DNA of 64,000 nucleotides from JBMOPD01 sp049323615. GTDB lineage: Bacteria > Bacillota > Desulfotomaculia > Desulfotomaculales > Desulfocucumaceae. The position numbers and the translations under genes were made by a program. The stretch is from positions 1 through 64,000 of the forward strand of contig JBMOPD010000010.1 in assembly GCA_049323615.1 (NCBI GenBank), given 5' to 3'. Each line of letters starts with the position of its first letter. Positions within the stretch are counted from its first letter, which is position 1. The notes under the pieces were generated by a model, which searched no databases, was not told the DNA's origin, and worked only from the letters and a program-made list of their open reading frames with translations. This document shows, one piece after another, positions 33,718 to 43,101 of this stretch.

Positions 33718-33980
33718 ACCAGTGAACGGGAAGAGTAGGAAAATCAAGCCCTTCAAAGAGAGCCCGGGGCCGGTGCGATCCGGGCGGGGGCCTTTTCCCA
33801 AAATCACCCGGGAGGTGCCCGCCGAAAGCCAAAGGACTGGCAAGTAGGCCGGAACGGCGGCCCGCGTTAAGGGCACACGAGGTAGCGAAAAAACGGGCGT
33901 AATATAACGTTTTTTCGTTAAAATTGGGTGGTACCGCGGGAATAAAAAGCCCGTCCCTTTTGCAGGGGCGGGTTTCATTT
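33718..33980 (+). promoter_or_regulatory. T-box riboswitch of ileS
   Basis: A tRNA-sensing leader upstream of ileS. Stem I begins near GAACGGGAAGAGTAGG; the specifier loop holds ATC (33803-33805), an isoleucine codon, in the AAATCACC context. The conserved T-box GGGTGGTACCGCGG is at 33926-33939, followed by a GC-rich terminator stem (CCCGTCCC/GGGGCGGG) and a T-run at 33976. Uncharged tRNA-Ile would favour the antiterminator and turn on ileS. Confidence 0.93.
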
Positions 33981-34016
33981 TTGAGTGCACACGACAGACA
34001 AGGGAGGTCATTTGCC

Positions 34017-36803
34017 ATGGACTACAGCAAGACATTGAACTTGCCGAAAACCGATTTTCCCATGCGGGCGAACCTGCCTGAGAGGGAGCCGGAGATTTTA
34101 AAATTCTGGGACCGGATAGATATTTACAAAATGGTGGGCCGGAAAAACGCCGGCCGGCCGAAGTTCATCCTGCACGACGGCCCGCCCTACGCCAACGGCC
34201 ATATTCACCTGGGGCACACCCTGAACAAGGTGCTCAAGGACATTGTGGTCAAGTACCACACCATGGCCGGCTACGACTCACCGTATGTTCCGGGCTGGGA
34301 TACCCACGGCCTGCCCATTGAACAGCAGGCCATAAAGGCCATGGGGATCAACAGGCACGCCATTGACCCGGTGGAGTTCCGCAGGAAGTGCAAGGAATAT
34401 GCCTTGAAGTTCGTTGAGATCCAGAAGGAAGAATTCAAGCGCCTGGGGGTAAGGGGCGACTGGGAAAACCCCTACCTTACCCTGATGCCCCACTTTGAGG
34501 CCGCCCAGATCGGCGTTTTCGGCGAAATGGCCAAGCGCGGCTACATTTACAAGGGCCTGAAGCCGGTCTACTGGTGCTCAACCTGTGAAACGGCCCTGGC
34601 CGAGGCCGAGGTGGAGTACGGCGAAAAGCAGTCCCCTTCAATACACGTGCGGTTTCCGGTCAGTGACGGCAAGGGTGTGGTGCCCGAAGACAACACCTGC
34701 GTGGTGATCTGGACCACCACCCCCTGGACCCTGATCGCCAACGTGGCCATCTGCCTGCACCCCGATTTCGATTATGTACTGGCGCGGTTTGCAGGTGGCC
34801 AATACGTTTTGGCCAGAGAACTGCTGGGCCGGTTTATGGAGGCCGCCGGCCTGTCCAACCCGGAAATAGTAAGGGAATTCAAGGGCAGGGAACTGGAGGG
34901 CGCGGTCTGCAGGCATCCCTTTATCGACCGCCAGTCCCTGGTCATCCTGGGCGACCACGTCACCCTGGAGGCCGGGACGGGCTGCGTGCATACCGCCCCC
35001 GGCCACGGCCACGAGGACTACCTTGTCGGCCGGCAGTACGGCCTGCCGGTGCTGTCGCCCCTGGACGGGAAGGGCATATTTACCGGTGAGGCCGGGGAAT
35101 TCGCCGGGCAGCACTACAACGAGGCCAACAAGGGGATCATTGAAAAGATGGCCGGTGACGGGAGCCTGCTGGCCAGTGGAACCGTCCGGCACCAGTACCC
35201 GCACTGCTGGCGCTGCAAAAAGCCGGTATTCTTCAGGGCCACCGAGCAGTGGTTCGCCTCCATTGAGGGGTTCCGCCAGGATGCCCTGGACGCCATCAGC
35301 AAGGTCAGGTGGATACCCGCCTGGGGAGAGGAACGCATCCACAACATGGTGGCCAACCGGGGAGACTGGTGCATTTCCAGGCAGCGCACCTGGGGCGTGC
35401 CCATTCCCATATTCTACTGCGCCGGCTGCGGCAGGGAGATCATCAACGACCGGACCATTTCCCACCTGCAGGGGCTGTTCAGGCAATTCGGGTCCGATGT
35501 CTGGTTTGCCCGGGAGGCGGCGGACCTGGCGCCTCCTGATTTGGTGTGCCCGGCCTGCGGATCTGGAAAATTCACCAAGGAAACCGATATCATGGATGTC
35601 TGGTTTGACAGCGGGACCAGCCACATGGGGGTCCTCAACCAGCCCGGAATATGGCCCGAACTGAGGTGGCCGGCGGACCTCTACCTGGAAGGAAGCGACC
35701 AGCACCGGGGATGGTTTAACAGTTCCCTCTCCACAGCGGTGGCGGCCGCCGGGGAGGCCCCTTACCGGGCGGTGCTCACCCACGGTTTCGTGGTGGATGA
35801 GCAGGGCCGGAAGATGAGCAAGTCCCTGGGCAACGTGGTGGATCCCCTGAAGGTGATTTCCCAGATGGGCGCCGATATTCTCAGGCTGTGGGTAAGCAGC
35901 GCCGATTACCGGGGCGACCTGGCCGTTTCCCAGTCCATCCTCAAGCAGATGACCGAGTCCTACCGCAAGATCAGAAATACCTGCCGCTTCCTGGTGGGGA
36001 ACCTGTACGATTATGACCCTGCGGCCCACCGGGTGGATTACCGGGACCTGCTGGAGATTGACCGCTGGGCCCTGCTCAGGCTGCAGGGGGTGGTGGGCCG
36101 TGTCCTGTCCGCATACAGGGATTACGAATACCATGTGGTCTATCATGCCGTGCACAATTTCTGCGCGGTGGACATGAGCGCCCTTTACCTGGACATTATC
36201 AAGGACCGCCTGTATACCGCGGCCCCGGCTTCCCGGGAGAGGCGCTCGGCCCAGACCGCCATGTACGAGGTGCTGTATGCCCTGGTGCGCCTGCTGGCGC
36301 CGGTGCTGGCCTTTACCAGTGAAGAGATCTGGCGTTACGTGCCCAAAAACGGTGATATGCCGGTAAGCGTCCAGCTCTGCGATATGCCCCGGGTTAACGA
36401 GGAGTACCTGGACCCGGAACTGGAGAAGAAATGGGACCGCCTGCTGGACCTGAGGGCGGTGGTAACCAGGGCCCTGGAGGCGGCCAGGCAGGAAAAACTG
36501 ATCGGTAACTCCCTGGAAGCCCGGGTTGAACTGCATGTATCGGATGAAATATACGATTTCCTGGTCCCGATGAAAGACGAACTGGCCACCTTGTTCATTG
36601 TCTCGGCGGTGGTGATCAACCGTGGGAATCCGCCGGAAGGATCGGTGACCGCCGATGATATACCCGGTTTCGGTGTGACCGTTGGCCGGGCCCCGGGGGA
36701 CAAATGCGAGCGCTGCTGGAACTACCACCAGGATGTGGGCAGGGACGGGGAGCATCCCACCCTGTGCCCGCGCTGTCTTGGAGTTGTCAGGTCGCTGACT
36801 TGA
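34017..36803 (+). CDS. ileS: Isoleucyl-tRNA synthetase
   Basis: A 928-residue class I aminoacyl-tRNA synthetase of usual bacterial length: HIGH motif in PPYANGHIHLGHTLNK, KMSKS motif in GRKMSKSLGNVV, editing domain with WTTTPWTLIANVAI, and a C-terminal zinc finger (CERCWNY...CPRC). It charges tRNA-Ile. ATG 34017 is chosen, 9 bp after AGGGAGG; an open stretch upstream is only the T-box. Controlled by the T-box leader and followed by the twin-hairpin terminator. Confidence 0.97.
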   Translation: MDYSKTLNLPKTDFPMRANLPEREPEILKFWDRIDIYKMVGRKNAGRPKFILHDGPPYANGHIHLGHTLNKVLKDIVVKYHTMAGYDSPYVPGWDTHGLPIEQQAIKAMGINRHAIDPVEFRRKCKEYALKFVEIQKEEFKRLGVRGDWENPYLTLMPHFEAAQIGVFGEMAKRGYIYKGLKPVYWCSTCETALAEAEVEYGEKQSPSIHVRFPVSDGKGVVPEDNTCVVIWTTTPWTLIANVAICLHPDFDYVLARFAGGQYVLARELLGRFMEAAGLSNPEIVREFKGRELEGAVCRHPFIDRQSLVILGDHVTLEAGTGCVHTAPGHGHEDYLVGRQYGLPVLSPLDGKGIFTGEAGEFAGQHYNEANKGIIEKMAGDGSLLASGTVRHQYPHCWRCKKPVFFRATEQWFASIEGFRQDALDAISKVRWIPAWGEERIHNMVANRGDWCISRQRTWGVPIPIFYCAGCGREIINDRTISHLQGLFRQFGSDVWFAREAADLAPPDLVCPACGSGKFTKETDIMDVWFDSGTSHMGVLNQPGIWPELRWPADLYLEGSDQHRGWFNSSLSTAVAAAGEAPYRAVLTHGFVVDEQGRKMSKSLGNVVDPLKVISQMGADILRLWVSSADYRGDLAVSQSILKQMTESYRKIRNTCRFLVGNLYDYDPAAHRVDYRDLLEIDRWALLRLQGVVGRVLSAYRDYEYHVVYHAVHNFCAVDMSALYLDIIKDRLYTAAPASRERRSAQTAMYEVLYALVRLLAPVLAFTSEEIWRYVPKNGDMPVSVQLCDMPRVNEEYLDPELEKKWDRLLDLRAVVTRALEAARQEKLIGNSLEARVELHVSDEIYDFLVPMKDELATLFIVSAVVINRGNPPEGSVTADDIPGFGVTVGRAPGDKCERCWNYHQDVGRDGEHPTLCPRCLGVVRSLT

Positions 36804-36824
36804 CTTCTGAATGCTGGATTCCCG

Positions 36825-36866
36825 CCGCTGGAACAGCGGAGCCGCCCGGCAGGGCGGCTTTTTTTC
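36825..36866 (+). terminator. Twin-hairpin terminator after ileS
   Basis: CCGCTG/CAGCGG with a GAA loop (36825-36839) and GCCGCCC/GGGCGGC with a GGCA loop (36841-36858), then seven Ts. It lies in a 51-bp stretch (36814-36864) identical to 76-126 except one base. Confidence 0.85.
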
Positions 36867-36870
36867 TATT

Positions 36871-37392
36871 CTAGACCTCCTCCGGATTAACCACCTTGAC
36901 CAGGATCTTGGTTTCACCTACCACCTCTACATATACGCCCAGATCGAAATCAACCTTTATTTTCCCTTCTTTGGTGATACCGGCTTCCTGGGCCTGGGGA
37001 GGCTTGATTACAGTAGCCTTGGCATCCGTGACGGAAAGGATCTGGCCGTCATATTCGGTAATCGGGATAACCTCCTCGAAATGGATGGCCTGGCGCAGAA
37101 GATCGGTTGACTTCCCGCCATTGTACGAATACCATATGTGCGCTTCAAAGATGCCGTTTACCCTGACTCCGATTTTCCCGTTGTCGGCTTCTATTTCCGG
37201 GTCCTTCAGGCGCATCTGGGTAATTGATGTGCCCAGGATTTGTCCGGGTTCGCTCCCGTCAACAGTGGAAAACTGCTGGCTGTAGCGAAAAAATTTTTTT
37301 GCCGTGCCGCAAACGGCCTTGGTTATTATTTCCCTGTATCCGCCTTTCGAGTAGACAAGGAAATTTTTCTCTAAACCGGTGGCTATGCTCAC
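36871..37392 (-). CDS. cotE: Outer spore coat protein CotE
   Basis: A 173-residue protein with the CotE pattern: GGYREIITKAVCGTAKKFFR near the start, QILGTSITQMRLKD, FEAHIWYSYNGGKSTDLLR and the C-terminal YVEVVGETKILVKVV. CotE organises the outer spore coat. Start is GTG with GGAGGGATAAAA directly upstream. Compared with the B. subtilis protein it has a short N-terminal extension and lacks the acidic tail. Confidence 0.9.
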   Translation of the reverse strand: MSIATGLEKNFLVYSKGGYREIITKAVCGTAKKFFRYSQQFSTVDGSEPGQILGTSITQMRLKDPEIEADNGKIGVRVNGIFEAHIWYSYNGGKSTDLLRQAIHFEEVIPITEYDGQILSVTDAKATVIKPPQAQEAGITKEGKIKVDFDLGVYVEVVGETKILVKVVNPEEV

Positions 37393-37681
37393 TTTTATCC
37401 CTCCTTGAAAAATGGGTGACAGAAACCTCCGCTATCGGTTTTGGGTTGTGTTTTGTGATATGCTTTAAAATACTTGCGGTTCACAATATATTATGAATTT
37501 TGTACAGTAAGTGTGACCATTTGACAGGTCAGCCAAAAGAAGGATTGAAAGGCGGCAGGACTTGGCGGTTAAAAATCAAATTCTATTACAGCCCCCGTTT
37601 ATTAGCCGGAGGCGGCCCGGATGAAAATCCGAAAAAAAAGATATATTATGCTGTTGAACAGTTGGGAGTGGGAGGTCTTTT
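37393..37681. other. Intergenic gap between cotE and ubiX
   Basis: About 290 bp holding the leaders of the divergent cotE and ubiX genes. A weak open stretch at 37500-37685 encodes nothing recognisable. No repeats or RNA motifs were identified. GGGAGG lies just before the ubiX start. Confidence 0.5.
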
Positions 37682-38242
37682 ATGACCAGAATAATTTTAG
37701 CCATAACGGGCGCCACCGGAGCGGTGTATGGCATTAAACTTCTGGATGAATTAAATAAAGCCGGGGTGGAAACACATCTCATGGTCAGTGATGCGGCCCG
37801 GAAAACAATCGGCCTGGAAACGGAATACCCGGTTGAGGAGCTTGAAAAAAAGGCCCATTACCGGTACCTTGATGGTGAAATCGACGCTCCGCCGGCCAGT
37901 GGGTCCTTTTTGCACCAGGGAATGGTAATCGCGCCCTGCAGTATGAAAACCCTTTCCGCCGTCGCAAACGGCTACGCCGAAAATTTAATCAGCCGCGCCG
38001 CCGATGTTACCATCAAGGAAAAACGAAAATTAATCCTCCTGGTGCGGGAAACACCGTTAAGCGCCATTCACCTGGAGAACATGCTCAAACTGGCCAGGCT
38101 GGGTGTGGTCATCATGCCTCCCGTTCCTTCTTTTTACAACCACCCGCAGACAGTCGGGGATATCGTAAATCAGACCGCCGGGCGGGTGCTGGACCTGTTG
38201 GGCATAAAAAATTCACTGGTGGAAAGGTGGCGTCCCTCCTGA
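37682..38242 (+). CDS. ubiX: Flavin prenyltransferase UbiX
   Basis: A 186-residue UbiX/Pad1 flavoprotein: FMN-binding IILAITGATGAVYGIKLL and IAPCSMKTLSAVANGYAENL, with KRKLILLVRETPLSAIHLEN and MPPVPSFYNHPQT lining the dimethylallyl-phosphate site. It makes prenylated FMN, the cofactor of UbiD-type decarboxylases, none of which is in the window. Confidence 0.95.
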   Translation: MTRIILAITGATGAVYGIKLLDELNKAGVETHLMVSDAARKTIGLETEYPVEELEKKAHYRYLDGEIDAPPASGSFLHQGMVIAPCSMKTLSAVANGYAENLISRAADVTIKEKRKLILLVRETPLSAIHLENMLKLARLGVVIMPPVPSFYNHPQTVGDIVNQTAGRVLDLLGIKNSLVERWRPS

Positions 38243-38247
38243 ACGGT

Positions 38248-39402
38248 TCAGGACCCGGGGCTGAATTCCGGCCCCATAAGGCCGGTGGTATCCTGCCAGG
38301 CCTGTTTCAAAAGCCGGTAGTCGGCTTCGGTCAGCAGGGGATCCGTTTTTGATTCGTAGTCCCTGATGGCTTTTTCCACCGGCAGCACACGGTATTTTGT
38401 CCTGCCGTCCCGCCGGTGTTTGTGTACCCAGACGGGGATATAATTCACTCCGGCCAGGGAGACCCTTCCGCCGCTTTCCCGCACAATATCAAGATTCAGT
38501 ATTATGCCGCAGTCGGAATACCGCCAGTGCTGGTTGGAAACGAAATTGCCCAGGGAGTAGGCTGCCAGCACCCGCTTTTCCCTTCCGTCCCGGACCACCC
38601 TCTGCCATTCCGGCGGCTGCAGGACGTGGGGGTGGGACCCCAGTACCACGTCCACCCCGGCCTCAAAGAGTTCCCGGGCCAGGGTCCGCTGGAACTCGTT
38701 GGGATGCCGCTGGTACTCGGTGCCGGCATGCATATAGGCGATTATAAACTGGCACCCCTTCTCCATCAGCCGTTCAATCTCTTTTTTCATCAAATCCCTC
38801 TGAATCAGGTTGACCAGGTAGTCGGCCTCCGACGGCACCGGAATGCCGTTGGTATCCTGGGTGTAGTTGATAAACCCGACCTTTATTCCCCGGATATCGT
38901 AAACCGCCGGTTGTTCCCTCTCCCGGGCGCTGCGGTGTGTGCCCACATGGTTAAGGCCCGCCCTGTCGAGGTTGTCCAGGGTTTTTATCACCCCGTCCCG
39001 GCCCATGTCCATGCTGTGGTTGTTGGCCGTGGTCACCAGGTCGATGCCCAGTTCCTTCATGTTGTCCGCCAGCTCCGCCGGGGTGTTGAAGCGGGGGTAG
39101 CCGGAGTACCCTTTCTCCGGGCCGGCCAGCCTGGTTTCCAGGTTGGCCAGGGTGAAATCGGGACTGGCCAGGTAGTCCCCGCATTCTTTAAATATTTCCT
39201 TGAAATCGTACCTGCCGGTGTGGGGGTCCCGGGACGAGCCGACCAGGGGCATGTGCATCAAAAAATCACCCACCGCCGTAATGCGGATTTTTACCGGCTC
39301 CGGAGCTCCGGGACCGCCGCTTTTTTTGTTTTCCGGTGAGCAGCCGGCAAGGAAAATGATCAAAAGTAAAGGTAAAAGATATTTTTTTAAGACAGGGCAC
39401 AA
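38248..39402 (-). CDS. CapA-family metallophosphatase lipoprotein
   Basis: About 384 residues. Lipoprotein signal LLPLLLIIFLAGC, then a CapA/PgsA-type calcineurin-like domain: ITAVGDFLMHMPLV, ANLETRLAG, FNTPAELADNMKELGIDLVT followed by TTANNHSMDMG, IAYMHAGTEY and VVLGSHPHVLQP hold the metal ligands. CapA relatives act in poly-gamma-glutamate synthesis, but lone copies in clostridia are of unknown function. TTG 39402 is chosen, about 12 bp after AAAGGAG. Confidence 0.85.
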   Translation of the reverse strand: MCPVLKKYLLPLLLIIFLAGCSPENKKSGGPGAPEPVKIRITAVGDFLMHMPLVGSSRDPHTGRYDFKEIFKECGDYLASPDFTLANLETRLAGPEKGYSGYPRFNTPAELADNMKELGIDLVTTANNHSMDMGRDGVIKTLDNLDRAGLNHVGTHRSAREREQPAVYDIRGIKVGFINYTQDTNGIPVPSEADYLVNLIQRDLMKKEIERLMEKGCQFIIAYMHAGTEYQRHPNEFQRTLARELFEAGVDVVLGSHPHVLQPPEWQRVVRDGREKRVLAAYSLGNFVSNQHWRYSDCGIILNLDIVRESGGRVSLAGVNYIPVWVHKHRRDGRTKYRVLPVEKAIRDYESKTDPLLTEADYRLLKQAWQDTTGLMGPEFSPGS

Positions 39403-39576
39403 GGTGAAACCCACTCCTTTTCCGGTAATTCCGCACACATTTTTTAGCCCCGGGAGACTGTCAAATGCCGCTGGATATACTTTAAACTTTTACCATAATA
39501 TACTTTTTATTGACAGGATTTCCTGCCGTATATAAAATGATATCGGTTTCCTCTTTCAATAAATTGGAGTGGTTTG

Positions 39577-40509
39577 ATGAAAAAAATATTTTTTGTTGTC
39601 AATCCCAGGTCGTCCGGCGGGAGCACCCGGAAGCGGTGGGAAAAGCTGATGCCCGTGCTGCGGAGCGAGGGGATTTCATTTGACTGGAGTTACACCGCCG
39701 GCCCTTACACGGCCCCGGATATAGCCGCCGGGGCGGTGCGGGAAGGTTATGACCTGATCGTGGCCGTGGGCGGTGACGGGACAATTTACGAGGTATTAAA
39801 CGGGATGATGGATCAGGACCGGGCCCTGGATGAGCGGGCCAGCCTGGCGGTTTTACCCAGCGGAACAGGGTGCGACTTCGCCAGGTCAATGAAGATTTCT
39901 GGATCAGAGGGTAATTTCTTAAAGCTGTTGAAGGAAGGAAAGCCCGTTGCCATAGATGTCGGCAGGGCGGAATTTGCCGGCCACCAGGGAGAGACGACGG
40001 TAAGGTATTTTTTAAATGTGGCCGAAGCCGGCCTGGGTGGGGAGACTGTGGCCCGGGTCAACAGGACCGCCAAAGTTTTCGGGGGTTTTGCCTCCTTCCT
40101 CTGGGGCGCCGTTGTTTCCATAGCCCTGTTCACTGATAAATACCTGAAGATACATTTGGACGACCGTGACTACCGGGAAGGCAGGTACACCTTGGTGGCC
40201 TGCGGGAACGGAAAATTTTTCGGCGGGGGCATGAAAATCTGTCCCAACGCCGAGATGGACGACGGCTGGCTGGATGTGGTGGCCCTGATGGGAACCACAA
40301 AATGGGACCTGATATCCAATCTTCCCCTTGTTTACCGGGGGGAACACCTTGACCACTGGCGGGTATGGCACCGCCGGGCCAAAAAGGTGACCATATCGTC
40401 GCCGGACCATACCACCCTGGTCAATATTGACGGGGAGCAGCCCGGAAAGCTGGACGCCAGGTTCACCATCCTGCCGAAGGCCATTAATTTGCTTGTTGAA
40501 AATGGCTGA
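39577..40509 (+). CDS. Diacylglycerol/lipid kinase (DgkB/YegS family)
   Basis: A 310-residue lipid kinase: FFVVNPRSSGGSTRKRWEKL, the nucleotide loop VAVGGDGTIYEVLNG, LPSGTGCDFARS, and FFGGGMKICPNAEMDDGWLD near the C-terminus. It phosphorylates diacylglycerol or a related lipid at the membrane. ATG 39577 with TTGGAGTGG upstream. A hairpin terminator follows about 70 bp downstream. Confidence 0.92.
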   Translation: MKKIFFVVNPRSSGGSTRKRWEKLMPVLRSEGISFDWSYTAGPYTAPDIAAGAVREGYDLIVAVGGDGTIYEVLNGMMDQDRALDERASLAVLPSGTGCDFARSMKISGSEGNFLKLLKEGKPVAIDVGRAEFAGHQGETTVRYFLNVAEAGLGGETVARVNRTAKVFGGFASFLWGAVVSIALFTDKYLKIHLDDRDYREGRYTLVACGNGKFFGGGMKICPNAEMDDGWLDVVALMGTTKWDLISNLPLVYRGEHLDHWRVWHRRAKKVTISSPDHTTLVNIDGEQPGKLDARFTILPKAINLLVENG

Positions 40510-40580
40510 TCATTCTGTTAACTGATTTACAAAAGCCGCTTATATACTGTGGATGGGCGCCGGTAAGCCTCTTTAAAATC

Positions 40581-40605
40581 TGCATCCACGGGGTGCAATT
40601 TTTTT
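40581..40605 (+). terminator. Terminator after the lipid kinase gene
   Basis: TGCATCC/GGGTGCA stem (one G-T pair) with an ACG loop followed by ATTTTTTT. Confidence 0.75.
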
Positions 40606-40692
40606 GAGGCTTTTTTATTTGCGGCGGAACATTTCAAAAAGATTTTCGTCTTGGTATTAGATGAATTTTTTTACGGAGGAGGTCTTGTTTGG

Positions 40693-42945
40693 ATGAGAAA
40701 GTCAGCCGCAGTGAGGCTGGCCGCCTGCCTTCTGGCGTCGTCCCTGGTGTGCGCGCCGCTGCCCTCGTGGGCGGACACGGACCCGGCGCCCGGCGTGGCG
40801 AAGGCGGCGGGCCAAAACACGGCGCCCGCCGGCAGCCCGTCAATGTCACTGGAAAAGGCCATTACCACGGCCAGGGAAAAAGTGGCCGTGCCGGCTGAAC
40901 TGGACATGTTCAGTTCGGACTACGGCGAGTACAACGGCAGGGGGCGGTGGATGCTGCGCTGGTACAGCAACAAGCCGCCGGAGTCCAACATGCACGTCAC
41001 GGTCAATGCGGTCACCGGCGAGGTGGAAAACTTAAGTTTTTACAAGGGCATCCAGCCGGGCGTCCACTACCGGGGACTGCCCAGGTTCAGCCGGGACCAG
41101 TGCCTGGAAATAGCCCGCAAGGAGGGGGCCCGGCTGGCGCCCGACAAGTTTCCCGGCACCGTGCCGGTTCCCATGGACCAGTGGGAGAACCTGTCGGCAG
41201 TCAGGGAGCGGGACTATCCCGTTATTTACCACTTTAATTTTAAAAGGACGGTAAGCGGGATTCCGGTCACCGACCAGGGGATAAACGTGGGGATCAACGC
41301 CGAAACCGGCGAGCTGGTCAGGTTTGACTGCAACTGGAATGCCGATGCCGGGCTCCCTTCCCCGGAGGGAAGAATAAGCCCGGACCAGGCCCGGAAAATA
41401 TTTATGGAAAAGGCCGGCCTTGAGCTGACATATTTTATGCCCGTCAAGGGGGACCCGGATGCGCCCGGGGAACTGAAACTGGTCTACCGCCAGAAGCCGC
41501 CGGGGCGGTTTATCCTGAACGCCCTCACCGGTGAAGTGGTGGACACCAGGACCGTGGATTTTTTCCTTGACGAAATGGGCGGCGCCGGCGGGGCGGAGCC
41601 CATGTATTCCCGCCAGGATAAAGCCAAGATGGAACTTACCCCGGCTGAAGACAAGGCGGTAAAGGAGACACGGGACTTTATCAGCGCCGACAAGGCCGGG
41701 GAAATAGCCGCCGAACTGGTGGAGATACCGGCCGGGTACACCGCCACGGGCAGGAACCTGGAGCGGCACTACGGGGTGCCGGGCAGCCGGGTGTGGAACG
41801 TTCAGTTTGCCGACAAGGAAAATAAAAACCTGATCAGTGTTTCCGTGGACGCCCGGTCCGGTGAGCTGATTTCCTTCAGCAGGGAAGAGCGGATGGACCC
41901 CGGGGAATATTACAAGGAGCCCCAGGTGAAGGTCGGCCCGGAAGAAGCCAGAAAAATTGCCGACGGCCTGATCGGGAAAATGCGGCCCGACAGGATGGGC
42001 CAGGTGGTCTACAGGCAGTCGGAAGAGGAAATAGGCCCCTGGGTAAAGGTGGGTAAAATCGCCCCCCGGGCCTACATGTTTGAGTATGCCAGAATGGTCA
42101 ACGGCGTTGTGTATCCCGAAAACGGTTTCCGGGTAAAGGTAAGCTCCACCACCGGGGAAGTTACCTTCTACCGGATGACCTGGTGGGAGACGGCGTTCCC
42201 CGCAGCCGGCGGAGTGATCGGCACGGCCGCGGCCAATGAAAAATACCTGGCCGGGCATCCCCTCACCCTTGAATACAGCAGGGCGTACGAACGGTGGGGA
42301 AGGGGCGCCGAACCCCCCGCCTATTACCTGATCTACAGGCCCGCCGGCGGTACCAGGGTCATGCTGGACGCCAGGAGCGGCCAGGAAATAGATTATCAGG
42401 GGAATCCGGTGGTGAAAAAGGAAAAGCAGCCCTTTACGGATATTTCCGGGCACCCGGCGGAGGAGGCCATCCTGCTGCTGGCCCGGGAGGGCATTGTTAC
42501 CGGTGAAGGCGGTAAATTCCGGCCCGACGACCGGGCCACCGTGGCCGAGGGAGTGGCCATGCTGGTGAAGGCGTACAGCCGGGGTTCTTATCGCCCGTTG
42601 GCCGCGGCCAGGGAGGACCCCTGGTACAAGCCGGTGATTGACAGCGCCAGGGCCATGGACATACTGGACAAGGATATGGCTGTCAACCCCGGGGACGGCC
42701 TGACCAGGCTGCAGCTGGCCCGCCTGGGCATAAACGCCGGCGGATGGGGCAAACTGGCCCGGCGGCCGGAGATTTTCAGGCTGGATGTGGCCGATGCCGC
42801 ATCAATACCCCTGGAATACCGGGGCTACGTGGCGTCGGCGGTGGCCATGGGCCTGGTTGATTTAAAGGACGGCAAGTTCAGCCCGGACGCCCCGGTTACC
42901 CGGGCCGAGGCCGCCACCTTCCTGGTGAAACTGCTGAAACAGTAA
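40693..42945 (+). CDS. Secreted YcdB/PepSY-like protein with C-terminal SLH domains
   Basis: A 750-residue exported protein: signal peptide of about 30 residues (AAVRLAACLLASSLVC), then four YcdB/PepSY-type repeats, each holding phrases such as VTVNAVTGEVENLSF, VGINAETGELVRFDC, VSVDARSGELISFSR and VKVSSTTGEVTFYRM, and two S-layer homology modules at the C-terminus (PFTDISGHPAEEAILLLARE; DLKDGKFSPDAPVTRAEAAT). It should attach to secondary cell-wall polymer. YcdB repeats may inhibit proteases or bind ligands; the true role is unknown. ATG 40693 follows GGAGGAGG. Confidence 0.85.
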   Translation: MRKSAAVRLAACLLASSLVCAPLPSWADTDPAPGVAKAAGQNTAPAGSPSMSLEKAITTAREKVAVPAELDMFSSDYGEYNGRGRWMLRWYSNKPPESNMHVTVNAVTGEVENLSFYKGIQPGVHYRGLPRFSRDQCLEIARKEGARLAPDKFPGTVPVPMDQWENLSAVRERDYPVIYHFNFKRTVSGIPVTDQGINVGINAETGELVRFDCNWNADAGLPSPEGRISPDQARKIFMEKAGLELTYFMPVKGDPDAPGELKLVYRQKPPGRFILNALTGEVVDTRTVDFFLDEMGGAGGAEPMYSRQDKAKMELTPAEDKAVKETRDFISADKAGEIAAELVEIPAGYTATGRNLERHYGVPGSRVWNVQFADKENKNLISVSVDARSGELISFSREERMDPGEYYKEPQVKVGPEEARKIADGLIGKMRPDRMGQVVYRQSEEEIGPWVKVGKIAPRAYMFEYARMVNGVVYPENGFRVKVSSTTGEVTFYRMTWWETAFPAAGGVIGTAAANEKYLAGHPLTLEYSRAYERWGRGAEPPAYYLIYRPAGGTRVMLDARSGQEIDYQGNPVVKKEKQPFTDISGHPAEEAILLLAREGIVTGEGGKFRPDDRATVAEGVAMLVKAYSRGSYRPLAAAREDPWYKPVIDSARAMDILDKDMAVNPGDGLTRLQLARLGINAGGWGKLARRPEIFRLDVADAASIPLEYRGYVASAVAMGLVDLKDGKFSPDAPVTRAEAATFLVKLLKQ

Positions 42946-42963
42946 AAAAATGTTGCTTCAAAG

Positions 42964-42991
42964 AAAGCCCGGAGGATAAAATCCGGGCTTT
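42964..42991 (+). terminator. Terminator after the SLH protein gene
   Basis: Perfect 10-bp stem AAAGCCCGGA/TCCGGGCTTT with an 8-base loop, followed by AATTTCT. Confidence 0.7.
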
Positions 42992-43101
42992 AATTTCTGG
43001 TGACGCTTTTATTCAAGAAGTATGCCGCGAAAGTGTTATAATGGATCAAAAAAGGAAAATCATAACAGGTATAGAGGTAAAATTAAAATGGGAGACCCGT
43101 T

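Noticed and set aside
33924..34016. N-terminal extension of ileS
   Set aside because: The in-frame stretch covers the T-box antiterminator and terminator; ATG 34017 has its own AGGGAGG.
34638..36917. 759-codon open frame antisense to ileS
   Set aside because: ileS is certain on the other strand; the antisense frame is low-complexity, rich in G, H, P and V, as expected for a shadow.
37500..37685. 61-codon frame between cotE and ubiX
   Set aside because: No similarity to anything known and it overlaps the ubiX ribosome site; left as leader sequence.
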